Shown: positions 30,185 to 40,566, counted from the stretch's first letter. The stretch is 64,000 nt of DNA from Staphylococcus aureus (GCF_001027105.1 NZ_CP011526.1:930001-994000); one strand, 5' to 3'. A program made the numbers and translations. The notes: generated from the letters alone by a model not told the origin.

Positions 30185-31840
30185 ATGACGAGAAAATTTA
30201 GAACACTTATTTTAATTTTGATTGCTACAATTGCATTAAGTGGTTGTGCTAATGACGATGGTATTTATTCAGATAAAGGTCAAGTATTCAGAAAAATTTT
30301 GTCATCAGACTTAACATCCCTTGATACATCATTAATAACGGATGAAATATCTTCTGAAGTGACTGCGCAAACATTCGAAGGTTTATACACATTAGGAAAA
30401 GGTGACAAACCGGTGTTAGGTGTTGCGAAAGCTTTTCCTGAAAAGAGTAAAGATGGTAAAACTTTAAAGGTTAAATTAAGAAGCGATGCTAAATGGAGCA
30501 ATGGTGACAAAGTGACTGCACAAGACTTTGTTTATGCTTGGAGAAAAACAGTTGACCCTAAAACAGGTTCTGAATTTGCATACATTATGGGGGACATTAA
30601 AAATGCGAGTGATATTAGTACTGGTAAGAAACCTGTAGAGCAATTAGGTATCAAAGCATTAAATGATGAAACATTACAAATTGAATTAGAAAAGCCGGTT
30701 CCATATATTAATCAATTATTAGCACTTAATACCTTTGCACCTCAAAATGAAAAAGTTGCCAAAAAATATGGTAAAAATTACGGTACGGCAGCTGATAGAG
30801 CGGTATACAATGGTCCATTTAAAGTTGATGATTGGAAACAAGAAGATAAAACCTTACTATCTAAAAATCAGTATTATTGGGATAAAAAGAATGTAAAATT
30901 AGATAAAGTGAATTATAAAGTTATTAAAGACTTACAAGCCGGTGCATCATTGTATGATACTGAATCAGTAGATGACGCAGTTATTACTGCAGATCAAGTA
31001 AATAAATATAAAGACAACAAAGGATTAAACTTTGTGTTAACGACTGGGACATTTTTTGTAAAAATGAATGAAAAACAATATCCTGATTTTAAAAACAAAA
31101 ATTTAAGATTGGCTATCGCACAAGCAATAGATAAAAAAGGATACGTTGATTCAGTGAAAAACAATGGCTCAATTCCTTCCGATACACTAACAGCCAAAGG
31201 AATTGCGAAAGCGCCTAATGGCAAAGATTATGCGAGTACCATGAATTCGCCTTTAAAATATAATCCTAAAGAAGCAAGAGCACACTGGGACAAAGCTAAA
31301 AAAGAGTTAGGTAAAAATGAAGTGACATTTTCAATGAACACAGAAGATACACCAGATGCAAAAATATCTGCTGAATATATCAAATCGCAAGTTGAGAAAA
31401 ATTTACCAGGAGTTACTTTGAAAATTAAGCAATTACCGTTTAAACAAAGAGTATCACTAGAACTGAGTAACAATTTTGAAGCATCACTTAGTGGTTGGTC
31501 TGCAGATTACCCTGATCCTATGGCTTATTTAGAAACAATGACCACAGGTAGCGCACAAAATAATACAGACTGGGGTAATAAAGAATATGATCAATTACTT
31601 AAAGTAGCAAGAACCAAATTGGCACTTCAACCGAACGAACGATATGAAAACTTGAAAAAAGCAGAAGAAATGTTCCTAGGAGATGCACCGGTAGCACCAA
31701 TTTATCAAAAAGGTGTTGCACATTTAACAAATCCTCAAGTAAAAGGATTAATTTACCATAAATTTGGTCCAAATAACTCACTTAAACATGTATATATTGA
31801 TAAATCGATAGATAAAGAAACAGGTAAGAAGAAAAAATAA
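30185..31840 (+). CDS. opp3A: Oligopeptide-binding lipoprotein Opp3A
   Basis: This 551-residue solute-binding protein (SBP family 5) is anchored as a lipoprotein: signal MTRKFRTLILILIATIALSGC with lipobox ALSGC. It delivers oligopeptides to the Opp3 permease. Family features include WSNGDKVTAQDFVYAWRKTVDP and the C-terminal SADYPDPMAYLETMTTGSAQNN region. It is the last gene of the operon, after opp3F, and ends in a terminator. AAGGGGAAGGGGGAA precedes the ATG, a strong ribosome binding site suited to the high level needed for a binding protein. Confidence 0.94.
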   Translation: MTRKFRTLILILIATIALSGCANDDGIYSDKGQVFRKILSSDLTSLDTSLITDEISSEVTAQTFEGLYTLGKGDKPVLGVAKAFPEKSKDGKTLKVKLRSDAKWSNGDKVTAQDFVYAWRKTVDPKTGSEFAYIMGDIKNASDISTGKKPVEQLGIKALNDETLQIELEKPVPYINQLLALNTFAPQNEKVAKKYGKNYGTAADRAVYNGPFKVDDWKQEDKTLLSKNQYYWDKKNVKLDKVNYKVIKDLQAGASLYDTESVDDAVITADQVNKYKDNKGLNFVLTTGTFFVKMNEKQYPDFKNKNLRLAIAQAIDKKGYVDSVKNNGSIPSDTLTAKGIAKAPNGKDYASTMNSPLKYNPKEARAHWDKAKKELGKNEVTFSMNTEDTPDAKISAEYIKSQVEKNLPGVTLKIKQLPFKQRVSLELSNNFEASLSGWSADYPDPMAYLETMTTGSAQNNTDWGNKEYDQLLKVARTKLALQPNERYENLKKAEEMFLGDAPVAPIYQKGVAHLTNPQVKGLIYHKFGPNNSLKHVYIDKSIDKETGKKKK

Positions 31841-31855
31841 TATGCTTTGTAAATT

Positions 31856-31884
31856 AGGCTGGAGACATATCTCCAGTCTTTTTG
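31856..31884 (+). terminator. Terminator of the opp3 operon
   Basis: AGGCTGGAGA (31856-31865) pairs with TCTCCAGTCT (31870-31879) around a CATA loop, followed by a T run. Confidence 0.85.
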
Positions 31885-32051
31885 TGTTGGATAAAAACTT
31901 TGGGAATAAAAATTTAAAATAAGTCGTTTTTTAAATTACTGAAATTGATTAAATGCATAAATAACTGAATATTCTAAAAATAAACTTGTAATAATTTTTT
32001 CTATGAGTAAACTAAAAAGAAAAAATTAGATTGAAAGTAGGAGGCATATGT

Positions 32052-33767
32052 ATGGGGAAGCTAATTAAATATATTTCAATACTTCTTATTGTCGTTTTAG
32101 TGTTGAGTGCTTGCGGAAAAAGCAGTAATAAAGATGAAGGAGTAAAAGATGCTACTAAAACGGAAACCTCAAAACATAAAGGTGGTACCTTAAATGTAGC
32201 ATTAACAGCACCGCCAAGTGGTGTTTATTCTTCGTTATTAAATAGTACACATGCAGATTCTGTAGTTGAGGGATATTTTAACGAAAGCTTATTAGCAACT
32301 GATAAAAAAATACGTCCTAAGGCATATATTGCTTCATGGAAGGACATCGAGCCGGCTAAGAAAATAGAATTTAAAATTAAAAAAGGTATTAAATGGCATG
32401 ATGGTAATGAATTGAAAATTGATGATTGGATTTATTCAATTGAAGTCTTAGCTAACAAGGACTACGAAGGTGCTTATTATCCAAGTGTAGAAAATATCCA
32501 AGGTGCGAAAGATTATCATGAAGGAAAAACTGATCATATTAGCGGATTGAAGAAAATAGATGACTACACTATGCAGGTTACATTTGATAAAAAACAAGAA
32601 AATTACTTAACAGGATTTATTACTGGACCTTTATTAAGTAAAAAATATTTATCAGATGTACCAATTAAAGATTTAGCGAAATCAGATAAAATCCGAAAAT
32701 ATCCTATTGGTATTGGACCGTATAAAGTTAAGAAAATCGTTCCAGGTGAGGCTGTTCAACTCGTTAAATTTGATGATTATTGGCAAGGTAAGCCTGCACT
32801 AGACAAAATCAATTTAAAAGTTATTGATCAAGCGCAAATTATTAAGGCAATGGAAAAAGGCGATATTGATGTTGCGAATGATGCTACCGGTGCAATGGCA
32901 AAAGATGCTAAGTCATCTAATGCTGGTCTCAAGGTATTATCTGCGCCAAGCTTAGACTACGGTTTAATAGGATTCGTATCTCATGATTACGATAAAAAAG
33001 CTAATAAAACTGGTAAAGTGAGACCAAAATATGAAGACAAAGAATTACGTAAAGCAATGCTTTATGCAATTGATAGAGAAAAATGGATCAAAGCGTTTTT
33101 CAATGGTTACGCTAGTGAAATCAATAGTTTTGTACCATCTATGCATTGGATAGCAGCCAATCCTAAGGACCTAAATGATTACAAATATGATCCTGAAAAA
33201 GCTAAAAAAATCTTAGATAAGTTAGGTTATAAAGATAGAGATGGTGACGGATTTAGAGAAGATCCTAAAGGTAATAAATTTGAGATTAACTTTAAACATA
33301 ATTCAGGTTCTAATCCTACTTTTGAACCAAGAACTGCTGCGATAAAAGATTTCTGGGAAAAAGTTGGCTTGAAAACAAATGTGAAGTTAGTAGAATTCGG
33401 TAAATATAATGAAGACTTAGCAAATGCATCTAAAGATATGGAAGTGTACTTCAGATCATGGGCAGGAGGTACAGATCCAGATCCATCAGATTTATACCAC
33501 ACTGATAGACCTCAAAATGAAATGAGAACAGTTTTACCAAAATCAGATCAATATTTAGATGATGCATTAGACTTCGAAAAAGTAGGCATTGATGAAAAGA
33601 AACGTAAAGATATTTATGTTAAATGGCAAAAATATATGAATGATGAGTTACCTGGATTACCAATGTTCCAAGGTAAATCGATAACTATTGTTAACGATAA
33701 AGTACGAAACTTAGACATTGAAATTGGAACTGATCAAAGTTTATATAATTTAACTAAAGAAGCTTAG
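32052..33767 (+). CDS. opp4A: Peptide/nickel-type binding lipoprotein Opp4A
   Basis: This 571-residue SBP family 5 lipoprotein has signal MGKLIKYISILLIVVLVLSAC with lipobox VLSAC. It contains GIKWHDGNELKIDDWIYSIEVL and a calcium-like acidic stretch YKDRDGDGFREDPKGN, found in several Gram-positive dipeptide or oligopeptide binding proteins. I start it at ATG 32052, behind GTAGGAGGC (32038-32044); a longer in-frame start at 32031 would precede that site and add a non-signal-like extension. It begins the opp4ADFBC operon. Ligand range is unknown; Opp4 is less important than Opp3 for nutrition in S. aureus. Confidence 0.9.
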   Translation: MGKLIKYISILLIVVLVLSACGKSSNKDEGVKDATKTETSKHKGGTLNVALTAPPSGVYSSLLNSTHADSVVEGYFNESLLATDKKIRPKAYIASWKDIEPAKKIEFKIKKGIKWHDGNELKIDDWIYSIEVLANKDYEGAYYPSVENIQGAKDYHEGKTDHISGLKKIDDYTMQVTFDKKQENYLTGFITGPLLSKKYLSDVPIKDLAKSDKIRKYPIGIGPYKVKKIVPGEAVQLVKFDDYWQGKPALDKINLKVIDQAQIIKAMEKGDIDVANDATGAMAKDAKSSNAGLKVLSAPSLDYGLIGFVSHDYDKKANKTGKVRPKYEDKELRKAMLYAIDREKWIKAFFNGYASEINSFVPSMHWIAANPKDLNDYKYDPEKAKKILDKLGYKDRDGDGFREDPKGNKFEINFKHNSGSNPTFEPRTAAIKDFWEKVGLKTNVKLVEFGKYNEDLANASKDMEVYFRSWAGGTDPDPSDLYHTDRPQNEMRTVLPKSDQYLDDALDFEKVGIDEKKRKDIYVKWQKYMNDELPGLPMFQGKSITIVNDKVRNLDIEIGTDQSLYNLTKEA

Positions 33768-33773
33768 TAATGT

Positions 33774-33800
33774 AACCTCGACGATTTTGTCGAGGTTTAC
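33774..33800 (+). promoter_or_regulatory. Intercistronic hairpin between opp4A and opp4D
   Basis: Perfect 9-bp arms AACCTCGAC (33774-33782) and GTCGAGGTT (33789-33797) form a hairpin right after the opp4A stop, but only TTT follows. It may be a leaky terminator or 3' stabiliser giving more binding-protein mRNA than permease mRNA. Confidence 0.65.
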
Positions 33801-33817
33801 TTATATGGGGGGATGTT

Positions 33818-34804
33818 ATGAATAATGTATTGTTAGAGGTTAAAGATTTAGAAACATCATTAAAAATAAATAATGAATGGTTAGCAACTGTTGAAAATAT
33901 TTCTTTTGAATTATCTAAAGGAGAAGTTTTGGGTATAGTAGGGGAATCTGGTTGCGGTAAGTCCATATTAAGTAAGTCAATTATTAAATTATTACCAGAA
34001 AAGATATCTAAACTAAGTAATGGAGAAGTTATATTTGATGGTAAACGAATCGATACGCTCAATGAGAAGCAATTGCTAGATATTCGAGGAAATGATATTG
34101 CTATGATTTTTCAAGAACCTATGACTGCTTTAAATCCTGTATTTACCATAAAAAATCAACTTGTGGAATCTATAAAATCACATAAAAAAATTTCTAAAAA
34201 AGAAGCAAATAAATTAGCAAAAGATTTACTAAAAAAAGTTGGAATTGCTAGACAAGATGAAATATTAAATAGCTATCCTCATCAATTATCTGGTGGTATG
34301 AGACAAAGAGTAATGATTGCAATGGCCATTTCATGTTCTCCTAAATTATTAATTGCTGATGAACCTACAACAGCATTGGATGTCACGATTCAAGCGCAAA
34401 TATTAGACTTATTAAAAGAATTGCAAAAGGAAACGCAAATGGCAATTATGATGATTACACATGATTTGAGTGTAGTTGCTGAGTTTTGCGATAAAGTCTT
34501 AGTTATGTATGCAGGTCAAATTGTAGAATTTGGAGGCATAAAAGAAATACTACACAATCCGAAACATCCTTATACCCAAAAATTATTATCAACAATTCCA
34601 AAACTTAAAGAAGAGCAGAAACGACTTGAAACGATAGAAGGAATTGTGCCATCAATCCAAGCATTTCACGTTAATAAGTGCAGATTTGCAAATAGATGTA
34701 ACAAAAAACTGGATATTTGTAATAATCAATCTCCTAAAATGCATGTTTGTGAAGACGTCATTGTACGTTGTCATTTGTACAAAAATGAATATAAGGAGAT
34801 ATAA
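33818..34804 (+). CDS. opp4D: Oligopeptide ABC transporter ATPase Opp4D
   Basis: This 328-residue ATPase has Walker A GESGCGKS (about 44-51), signature LSGGMRQRVMIAMAI, Walker B LLIADEPTTALD and switch ITHDLSVVAEFCDKVLVMY. The C-terminal oligopeptide/dipeptide domain contains a cysteine cluster (CRFANRCNKKLDIC ... HVC ... RCHLY), as in OppD proteins reported to hold an Fe-S cluster. GGGGGGATGTT precedes the ATG. opp4F follows after two bases. Confidence 0.93.
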   Translation: MNNVLLEVKDLETSLKINNEWLATVENISFELSKGEVLGIVGESGCGKSILSKSIIKLLPEKISKLSNGEVIFDGKRIDTLNEKQLLDIRGNDIAMIFQEPMTALNPVFTIKNQLVESIKSHKKISKKEANKLAKDLLKKVGIARQDEILNSYPHQLSGGMRQRVMIAMAISCSPKLLIADEPTTALDVTIQAQILDLLKELQKETQMAIMMITHDLSVVAEFCDKVLVMYAGQIVEFGGIKEILHNPKHPYTQKLLSTIPKLKEEQKRLETIEGIVPSIQAFHVNKCRFANRCNKKLDICNNQSPKMHVCEDVIVRCHLYKNEYKEI

Positions 34805-34806
34805 GA

Positions 34807-35787
34807 ATGGAAAATATTTTAGAAGTCAACCAAATAAAAAAATACTACAAAATTAAAACTGGATTATTACAAAAAACTCAGTACGTTAAAGCTGTTGATG
34901 ACGTATCGTTTTCAATAAAAAAAGGACAAACTTTTGGATTAGTAGGAGAATCGGGTTGTGGTAAGTCAACGTTAGGTAAAGTGATTATCAGGCTTGAAGA
35001 TGCAACTTCAGGCTCAATAATTGTTAATGGTGAAGATATAACAAGATTACAAGGTAAAAAACTCAGAAAATCACGACAACAATATCAGATGATATTTCAA
35101 GATCCGTATGCATCATTGAATCCGATGCAAATGGTTGGAGATATCATTTCAGAACCTATTTTAAATTATAAAAAATTGCCAAAAGAAGAAATAAAAAAAG
35201 AAGTACTATATTTATTAAAATGTGTTGGCCTAAGTGAAGATGCATATTATAAATATGCACATGAATTTTCAGGTGGACAGAGACAAAGAGTGGGAATTGC
35301 AAGAGCATTGGCTTTGCGTCCGAGTTTAATTGTTGCTGATGAGCCTGTAAGTGCATTAGATGTATCTGTTCAATCTCAAGTACTGAATTTATTAAAAGAT
35401 TTACAAGAACAATTTAACTTAAGCTATTTATTTATCGCACATGATTTAAGTGTAGTAAAACATATAAGTGATGTCATTGGAGTTATGTATTTAGGTCATA
35501 TAGTTGAAATCGCATCTGATAAAGAAATTTATGAAAATCCCAAACATCCATATACAAAAGCGTTGATTTCATCAATACCACAAATTGATAAACATAATAA
35601 CAATAGAATTATATTAAAAGGAGAATTACCTTCGCCAAGTAATCCGCCGCAAGGTTGTCCTTTTCATACAAGATGTCCAATTGCTCAAGATATGTGCAAA
35701 AAAAGTATGCCAGAATTAAAGGACATTGGTAATGAACATCAAGTTGCTTGTTTCTACGTAGATAAAGTAGGTGATTTAAATGATTAA
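34807..35787 (+). CDS. opp4F: Oligopeptide ABC transporter ATPase Opp4F
   Basis: This 326-residue partner ATPase has Walker A GESGCGKST, signature FSGGQRQRVGIARALALRP, Walker B LIVADEPVSALD and switch IAHDLSVVKHISDVIGVMYLG. The C-terminus has a cysteine motif (PQGCPFHTRCPIAQDMC ... QVACFYV). The start lies two bases after the opp4D stop, behind AAGGAGATATAAG, and the gene overlaps opp4B by 8 bases. Confidence 0.93.
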   Translation: MENILEVNQIKKYYKIKTGLLQKTQYVKAVDDVSFSIKKGQTFGLVGESGCGKSTLGKVIIRLEDATSGSIIVNGEDITRLQGKKLRKSRQQYQMIFQDPYASLNPMQMVGDIISEPILNYKKLPKEEIKKEVLYLLKCVGLSEDAYYKYAHEFSGGQRQRVGIARALALRPSLIVADEPVSALDVSVQSQVLNLLKDLQEQFNLSYLFIAHDLSVVKHISDVIGVMYLGHIVEIASDKEIYENPKHPYTKALISSIPQIDKHNNNRIILKGELPSPSNPPQGCPFHTRCPIAQDMCKKSMPELKDIGNEHQVACFYVDKVGDLND

Positions 35788-36742
35788 ATTAATACTTAAA
35801 AGATTAGGGTTAATGATCCCGTTACTAATTTTAATCTCAATAGTTGTATTTTCATTAGCAATCATACAACCAGGAGATCCATTTTCAGATCTACAAAACG
35901 GTAAAATAAAACAAGAAGCAATAAATGCACAAAGGGAAAAATTAGGTCTCAACGACTCAATACCACATCAATACATTAGATGGGTCAATCATGTTATAGA
36001 CGGTGATTTAGGGGAGTCAATCAAATATAAAAGGCCGGTAATTGATGTTATTGAGGAAAGAATTCCAAATACAATATTACTCGGTGCTATGTCATTAATT
36101 ATTACTTATATTATCTCATTTGCTTTAGGAATAACGTCAGGTAGATATTCTTACAGTTTGACGGATTATACTGTGCAAATATTTAATTATTTGATGTTAG
36201 CCATTCCATCTTTTATTGCGGGAGTATTTGCAATTTTTATTTTTTCTTTTGAATTACAATGGTTCCCGTTTCAAGGTTCTGTTGATATTAACCTTAAAGA
36301 AGGTACTTTTGAATATTATATGAGTAAAATATATCACACATTTTTACCTGCATTCACTTTAGGTTTATTATCTACTGCTGGTTATATTCAATATTTACGT
36401 AATGATATTATTGAAAATTCTAAAAAAGATTATGTATTGACGGCAAGGTCAAAAGGATTATCTATGAATAAAATTTATAATAAACATATATTGAGAAATT
36501 CTCTAATACCTATTATTACATTTTTAGGTGCTGATATTGTAAGTATTTTAGGTGGAGCCGTGATTACGGAGACTATCTTTTCATATAACGGTATCGGTAA
36601 ATTATTTTTAGAATCGGTAATAGGCCAAGACTATCCATTAATGATGGCATTAACGTTATTTTTCTCATTTTTAGGTTTACTGGGTAATTTGATTTCTGAT
36701 ATTACTTATGGATTTATAGATCCAAGAATTAGAAGTAACTAG
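35780..36742 (+). CDS. opp4B: Oligopeptide ABC transporter permease Opp4B
   Basis: This 320-residue DppB/OppB-type permease has about six helices, starts LILKRLGLMIPLLILISIVVFSLAIIQPGDPF, and carries the EAA loop KKDYVLTARSKGLSMNKIYNKHILRNSLIPI. It overlaps opp4F by 8 bases and is followed by opp4C after 11 bases. Base composition is more AT-rich than opp3B, and the two permeases are clearly diverged, so Opp3 and Opp4 look like old paralogues rather than a recent duplication. Confidence 0.92.
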   Translation: MIKLILKRLGLMIPLLILISIVVFSLAIIQPGDPFSDLQNGKIKQEAINAQREKLGLNDSIPHQYIRWVNHVIDGDLGESIKYKRPVIDVIEERIPNTILLGAMSLIITYIISFALGITSGRYSYSLTDYTVQIFNYLMLAIPSFIAGVFAIFIFSFELQWFPFQGSVDINLKEGTFEYYMSKIYHTFLPAFTLGLLSTAGYIQYLRNDIIENSKKDYVLTARSKGLSMNKIYNKHILRNSLIPIITFLGADIVSILGGAVITETIFSYNGIGKLFLESVIGQDYPLMMALTLFFSFLGLLGNLISDITYGFIDPRIRSN

Positions 36743-36753
36743 GGGGGATTAGA

Positions 36754-37635
36754 ATGCAAAATAAGTCAAAATCGCCTTTTAAAATTGCATTTTCTAAATT
36801 TATTCATAATAAAATTGCAATGTTATCGGTTATTTTTTTATTAATCATAACTATTGTATCAATTATAGCGCCATTAATAGCTCCTTTTCCAGTGAACCAA
36901 CAAGATTTATTAAATATAAAAGGTGAAATGACAGCACAAAACATTCTTGGTACAGACTCTGGTGGTAGGGATAACTTTAGTCGTTTGTTATATGCAGGTC
37001 GTATTTCATTATCCATTGGAATTACATCTACAATAGGAATGCTTTTGATTGGAATTACAGTTGGAGTGATTTCTGGTTATTTTGGAGGTATTGTTGATAC
37101 ATTATTAATGAGAATAACCGAATTTGTTATGTTATTTCCATTTTTAATATTTGCAATTGTATTAAATGCTGCACTTGGAGATAAAATTAAAAATCCTTAT
37201 GGATCTGCCATAATTCTTGTTCTAGTTATTATCGTATTAAGTTGGGGAGGTATTGCAAGACTTGTTCGTGGTAAAGTACTTCAAGAAAAAGAAAATGAAT
37301 ACTTTTTGGCAGCAAAATCAATTGGTACACCCACATATAAAATTATTTTGAAACATCTTTTGCCGAATATATTAAGTGTAGTTATCGTACAAGCAACATT
37401 GTTATTTGCCGGTATGATTGTAGTGGAATCAGGATTGAGCTTTTTAGGATTCGGAATTAGTAAAGCAATACCATCTTGGGGTAATATGTTGAGTGATGCT
37501 CAAGAAGGGGATGTTATAAGTGGTAAACCGTGGATATGGATGCCACCTGCTATAATGATTACATTAACTATATTAAGTATAAACTTTGTAGGGGAAGGGA
37601 TTAAAGATGCTTTTAATCCTAGAGGTAGACGTTAA
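36754..37635 (+). CDS. opp4C: Oligopeptide ABC transporter permease Opp4C
   Basis: This 293-residue DppC/OppC-type permease is shorter than Opp3C because it lacks the long N-terminal tail. Features are KFIHNKIAMLSVIFLLIITIVSIIAPLIAPFP, LGTDSGGRDNFSRLLYAGRISLSIG and the EAA loop ENEYFLAAKSIGTPTYKIILKHLLPN. AGGGGGGATTAG precedes the ATG. Last gene of the opp4 operon; it ends at a bidirectional terminator facing trpS. Confidence 0.92.
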   Translation: MQNKSKSPFKIAFSKFIHNKIAMLSVIFLLIITIVSIIAPLIAPFPVNQQDLLNIKGEMTAQNILGTDSGGRDNFSRLLYAGRISLSIGITSTIGMLLIGITVGVISGYFGGIVDTLLMRITEFVMLFPFLIFAIVLNAALGDKIKNPYGSAIILVLVIIVLSWGGIARLVRGKVLQEKENEYFLAAKSIGTPTYKIILKHLLPNILSVVIVQATLLFAGMIVVESGLSFLGFGISKAIPSWGNMLSDAQEGDVISGKPWIWMPPAIMITLTILSINFVGEGIKDAFNPRGRR

Positions 37636-37640
37636 ATAAT

Positions 37641-37676
37641 AAAAGAGGCACTAGTTAATTCTAGTACCTCTTTATT

Positions 37677-37679
<3 letters not shown>
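37641..37679. terminator. Bidirectional terminator between opp4C and trpS
   Basis: AAAGAGGCACTAG (37642-37654) pairs with CTAGTACCTCTTT (37661-37673), with one mismatch and A or T tracts on both sides. It reaches the trpS stop codon. Confidence 0.85.
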
Positions 37680-38666
<987 letters not shown>

Positions 38667-38960
38667 TTAAATGCCTACTTTCTTAGTAATATTTTAATAA
38701 TTATCATTATAACAGTATTTCTTAAAAATGTAAGATGTGTTAGAATATACGTATAACTTACTACTAACAAAGGGATTAATAATCTTTTTTATAAGTGTAG
38801 AAACTTATCTGAAAAATTAGGTTTTTCTCATTTAATTTTAATGTTAGATAGTTATAATAAATAGTAACGATTAAGAATTTTAGAAAAAAATGTTTTTTCT
38901 TGATCTATAACTAAATTTTAAGCAATGAATTTTATTCATTCAAATAGGAGAGTGAGATGT

Positions 38961-39356
38961 ATGGTAACATTATTTACTTCACCAAGTTGCACATCTTGCC
39001 GTAAAGCGAAAGCATGGTTACAAGAACATGACATTCCGTATACGGAGCGTAATATTTTTTCTGAACATTTAACAATTGATGAAATTAAGCAAATATTAAA
39101 AATGACTGAAGACGGTACTGATGAAATCATTTCTACACGTTCTAAAACATACCAAAAATTAAATGTTGATATTGATTCACTACCATTACAAGACTTATAT
39201 TCAATCATTCAAGATAATCCTGGCTTATTACGTCGTCCAATTATTTTAGATAATAAACGACTACAAGTTGGTTATAATGAGGACGAGATTCGACGTTTCT
39301 TACCTAGAAAAGTTCGTACGTTCCAATTACAAGAAGCACAACGTATGGTTGACTAA
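38961..39356 (+). CDS. spx: Transcriptional regulator Spx
   Basis: This 131-residue ArsC-like RNA polymerase-binding regulator controls the disulfide-stress response. The redox switch is Cys10-x-x-Cys13 in [12 protein letters not shown]. The conserved [25 protein letters not shown] segment follows. I chose ATG 38961 behind AGGAG (38946-38950), which gives the family's exact length of 131; an in-frame start at 38925 would precede the ribosome binding site. Spx is degraded by ClpXP with the adaptor YjbH, whose gene lies about 5 kb away in this window. Confidence 0.95.
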
Positions 39357-39398
39357 TAACCATTTAACTATGTGTCATACTTTACTAAAAGATATGTC

Positions 39399-39430
39399 AA
39401 GCAACACTATTTCTATAGTGTTGCTTTTTT
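39399..39430 (+). terminator. Terminator after spx
   Basis: Perfect 12-bp arms AAGCAACACTAT (39399-39410) and ATAGTGTTGCTT (39415-39426) with a TTCT loop and a T run. The rest of the gap to 39726 is AT-rich mecA leader. Confidence 0.92.
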
Positions 39431-39646
39431 GGTTTTAATTTTACAATAATTGCTTAGTATCTTTTAAATCAAATGTGCAATTGTTAATATAGCTCTATAT
39501 TAGAGTGTTTTGGATGAAACATTTGCTATGATAAGGTAAAATTAAATTAAGAAAGTGCTTTAATGCTTTAACTGTATAAATCATTTAAATAGTTTTGCTA
39601 CAACGAATATGTTATTATAAGTTACCAAAATATTTTAGAGAAAGAA

Positions 39647-39688
39647 ATCAAACAAATAAATTGTATTTTGTTTGATGCTTTAATACAA
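39647..39688 (+). promoter_or_regulatory. Overlapping inverted repeats in the mecA leader
   Basis: ATCAAACAAA (39647-39656) pairs with TTTGTTTGAT (39667-39676). TTGTATT (39661-39667) pairs with AATACAA (39682-39688). The two stems overlap in space, so they could not form together as simple hairpins. Whether this is functional is unknown. Confidence 0.4.
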
Positions 39689-39726
39689 TGTGGATACTAT
39701 TCATCGACTGTAAGGAGTGAGATGAT

Positions 39727-40446
39727 ATGAGAATAGAACGAGTAGATGATACAACTGTAAAATTGTTTATAACATATAGCGATATCGAGGCCCGTGGATT
39801 TAGTCGTGAAGATTTATGGACAAATCGCAAACGTGGCGAAGAATTCTTTTGGTCAATGATGGATGAAATTAACGAAGAAGAAGATTTTGTTGTAGAAGGT
39901 CCATTATGGATTCAAGTACATGCCTTTGAAAAAGGTGTCGAAGTCACAATTTCTAAATCTAAAAATGAAGATATGATGAATATGTCTGATGATGATGCAA
40001 CTGATCAATTTGATGAACAAGTTCAAGAATTGTTAGCTCAAACATTAGAAGGTGAAGATCAATTAGAAGAATTATTCGAGCAACGAACAAAAGAAAAAGA
40101 AGCTCAAGGTTCTAAACGTCAAAAGTCTTCAGCACGTAAAAATACAAGAACAATCATTGTGAAATTTAACGATTTAGAAGATGTTATTAATTATGCATAT
40201 CATAGCAATCCAATAACTACAGAGTTTGAAGATTTGTTATATATGGTTGATGGTACTTATTATTATGCTGTATATTTTGATAGTCATGTTGATCAAGAAG
40301 TCATTAATGATAGTTACAGTCAATTGCTTGAATTTGCTTATCCAACAGACAGAACAGAAGTTTATTTAAATGACTATGCTAAAATAATTATGAGTCATAA
40401 CGTAACAGCTCAAGTTCGACGTTATTTTCCAGAGACAACTGAATAA
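39727..40446 (+). CDS. mecA: Adaptor protein MecA (Clp adaptor)
   Basis: This 239-residue adaptor of the MecA/YpbH family, unrelated to the methicillin-resistance mecA, delivers substrates to ClpC-ClpP and promotes ClpC assembly. The N-terminal substrate domain begins MRIERVDDTTVKLFITYSDIEARGFSREDLWTNR. An acidic, charged linker (about 80-135, with EEKE and KRQKSS) leads to the C-terminal ClpC-binding domain (TIIVKFNDLEDVINYAY ... YDSHVDQEVINDSYSQLLEFAYPT). AAGGAGTGAGATG precedes the ATG. Monocistronic, with its own terminator. Confidence 0.93.
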   Translation: MRIERVDDTTVKLFITYSDIEARGFSREDLWTNRKRGEEFFWSMMDEINEEEDFVVEGPLWIQVHAFEKGVEVTISKSKNEDMMNMSDDDATDQFDEQVQELLAQTLEGEDQLEELFEQRTKEKEAQGSKRQKSSARKNTRTIIVKFNDLEDVINYAYHSNPITTEFEDLLYMVDGTYYYAVYFDSHVDQEVINDSYSQLLEFAYPTDRTEVYLNDYAKIIMSHNVTAQVRRYFPETTE

Positions 40447-40476
40447 CGATATTAATTAAGCAACGCACTATGAAAG

Positions 40477-40501
40477 GAGACTCTTTGGAGTCTCTTTTTT
40501 T
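40477..40501 (+). terminator. Terminator after mecA
   Basis: GAGACTC (40477-40483) pairs with GAGTCTC (40488-40494), followed by T7. Confidence 0.9.
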
Positions 40502-40566
40502 ATTGATTTCAAAAGCTGAAAAAGTAATAGTAGTTAAACTTACGTGTAATATTTTGAGGTGAAGAT

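Noticed and set aside
38803-38817. Possible CodY box upstream of spx (ACTTATCTGAAAAAT)
   Set aside because: It matches only 12 of 15 positions in very AT-rich DNA, and spx is not a recognised CodY target to my knowledge.
38667-38960. T-box riboswitch for trpS
   Set aside because: I looked on the minus strand for the conserved AGGGTGGNACCGCG-type box and a terminator and found neither; the region is also short.
39727-40446. mecA as methicillin-resistance gene
   Set aside because: The protein is the Clp adaptor of the same name; it has no penicillin-binding or transpeptidase motifs.
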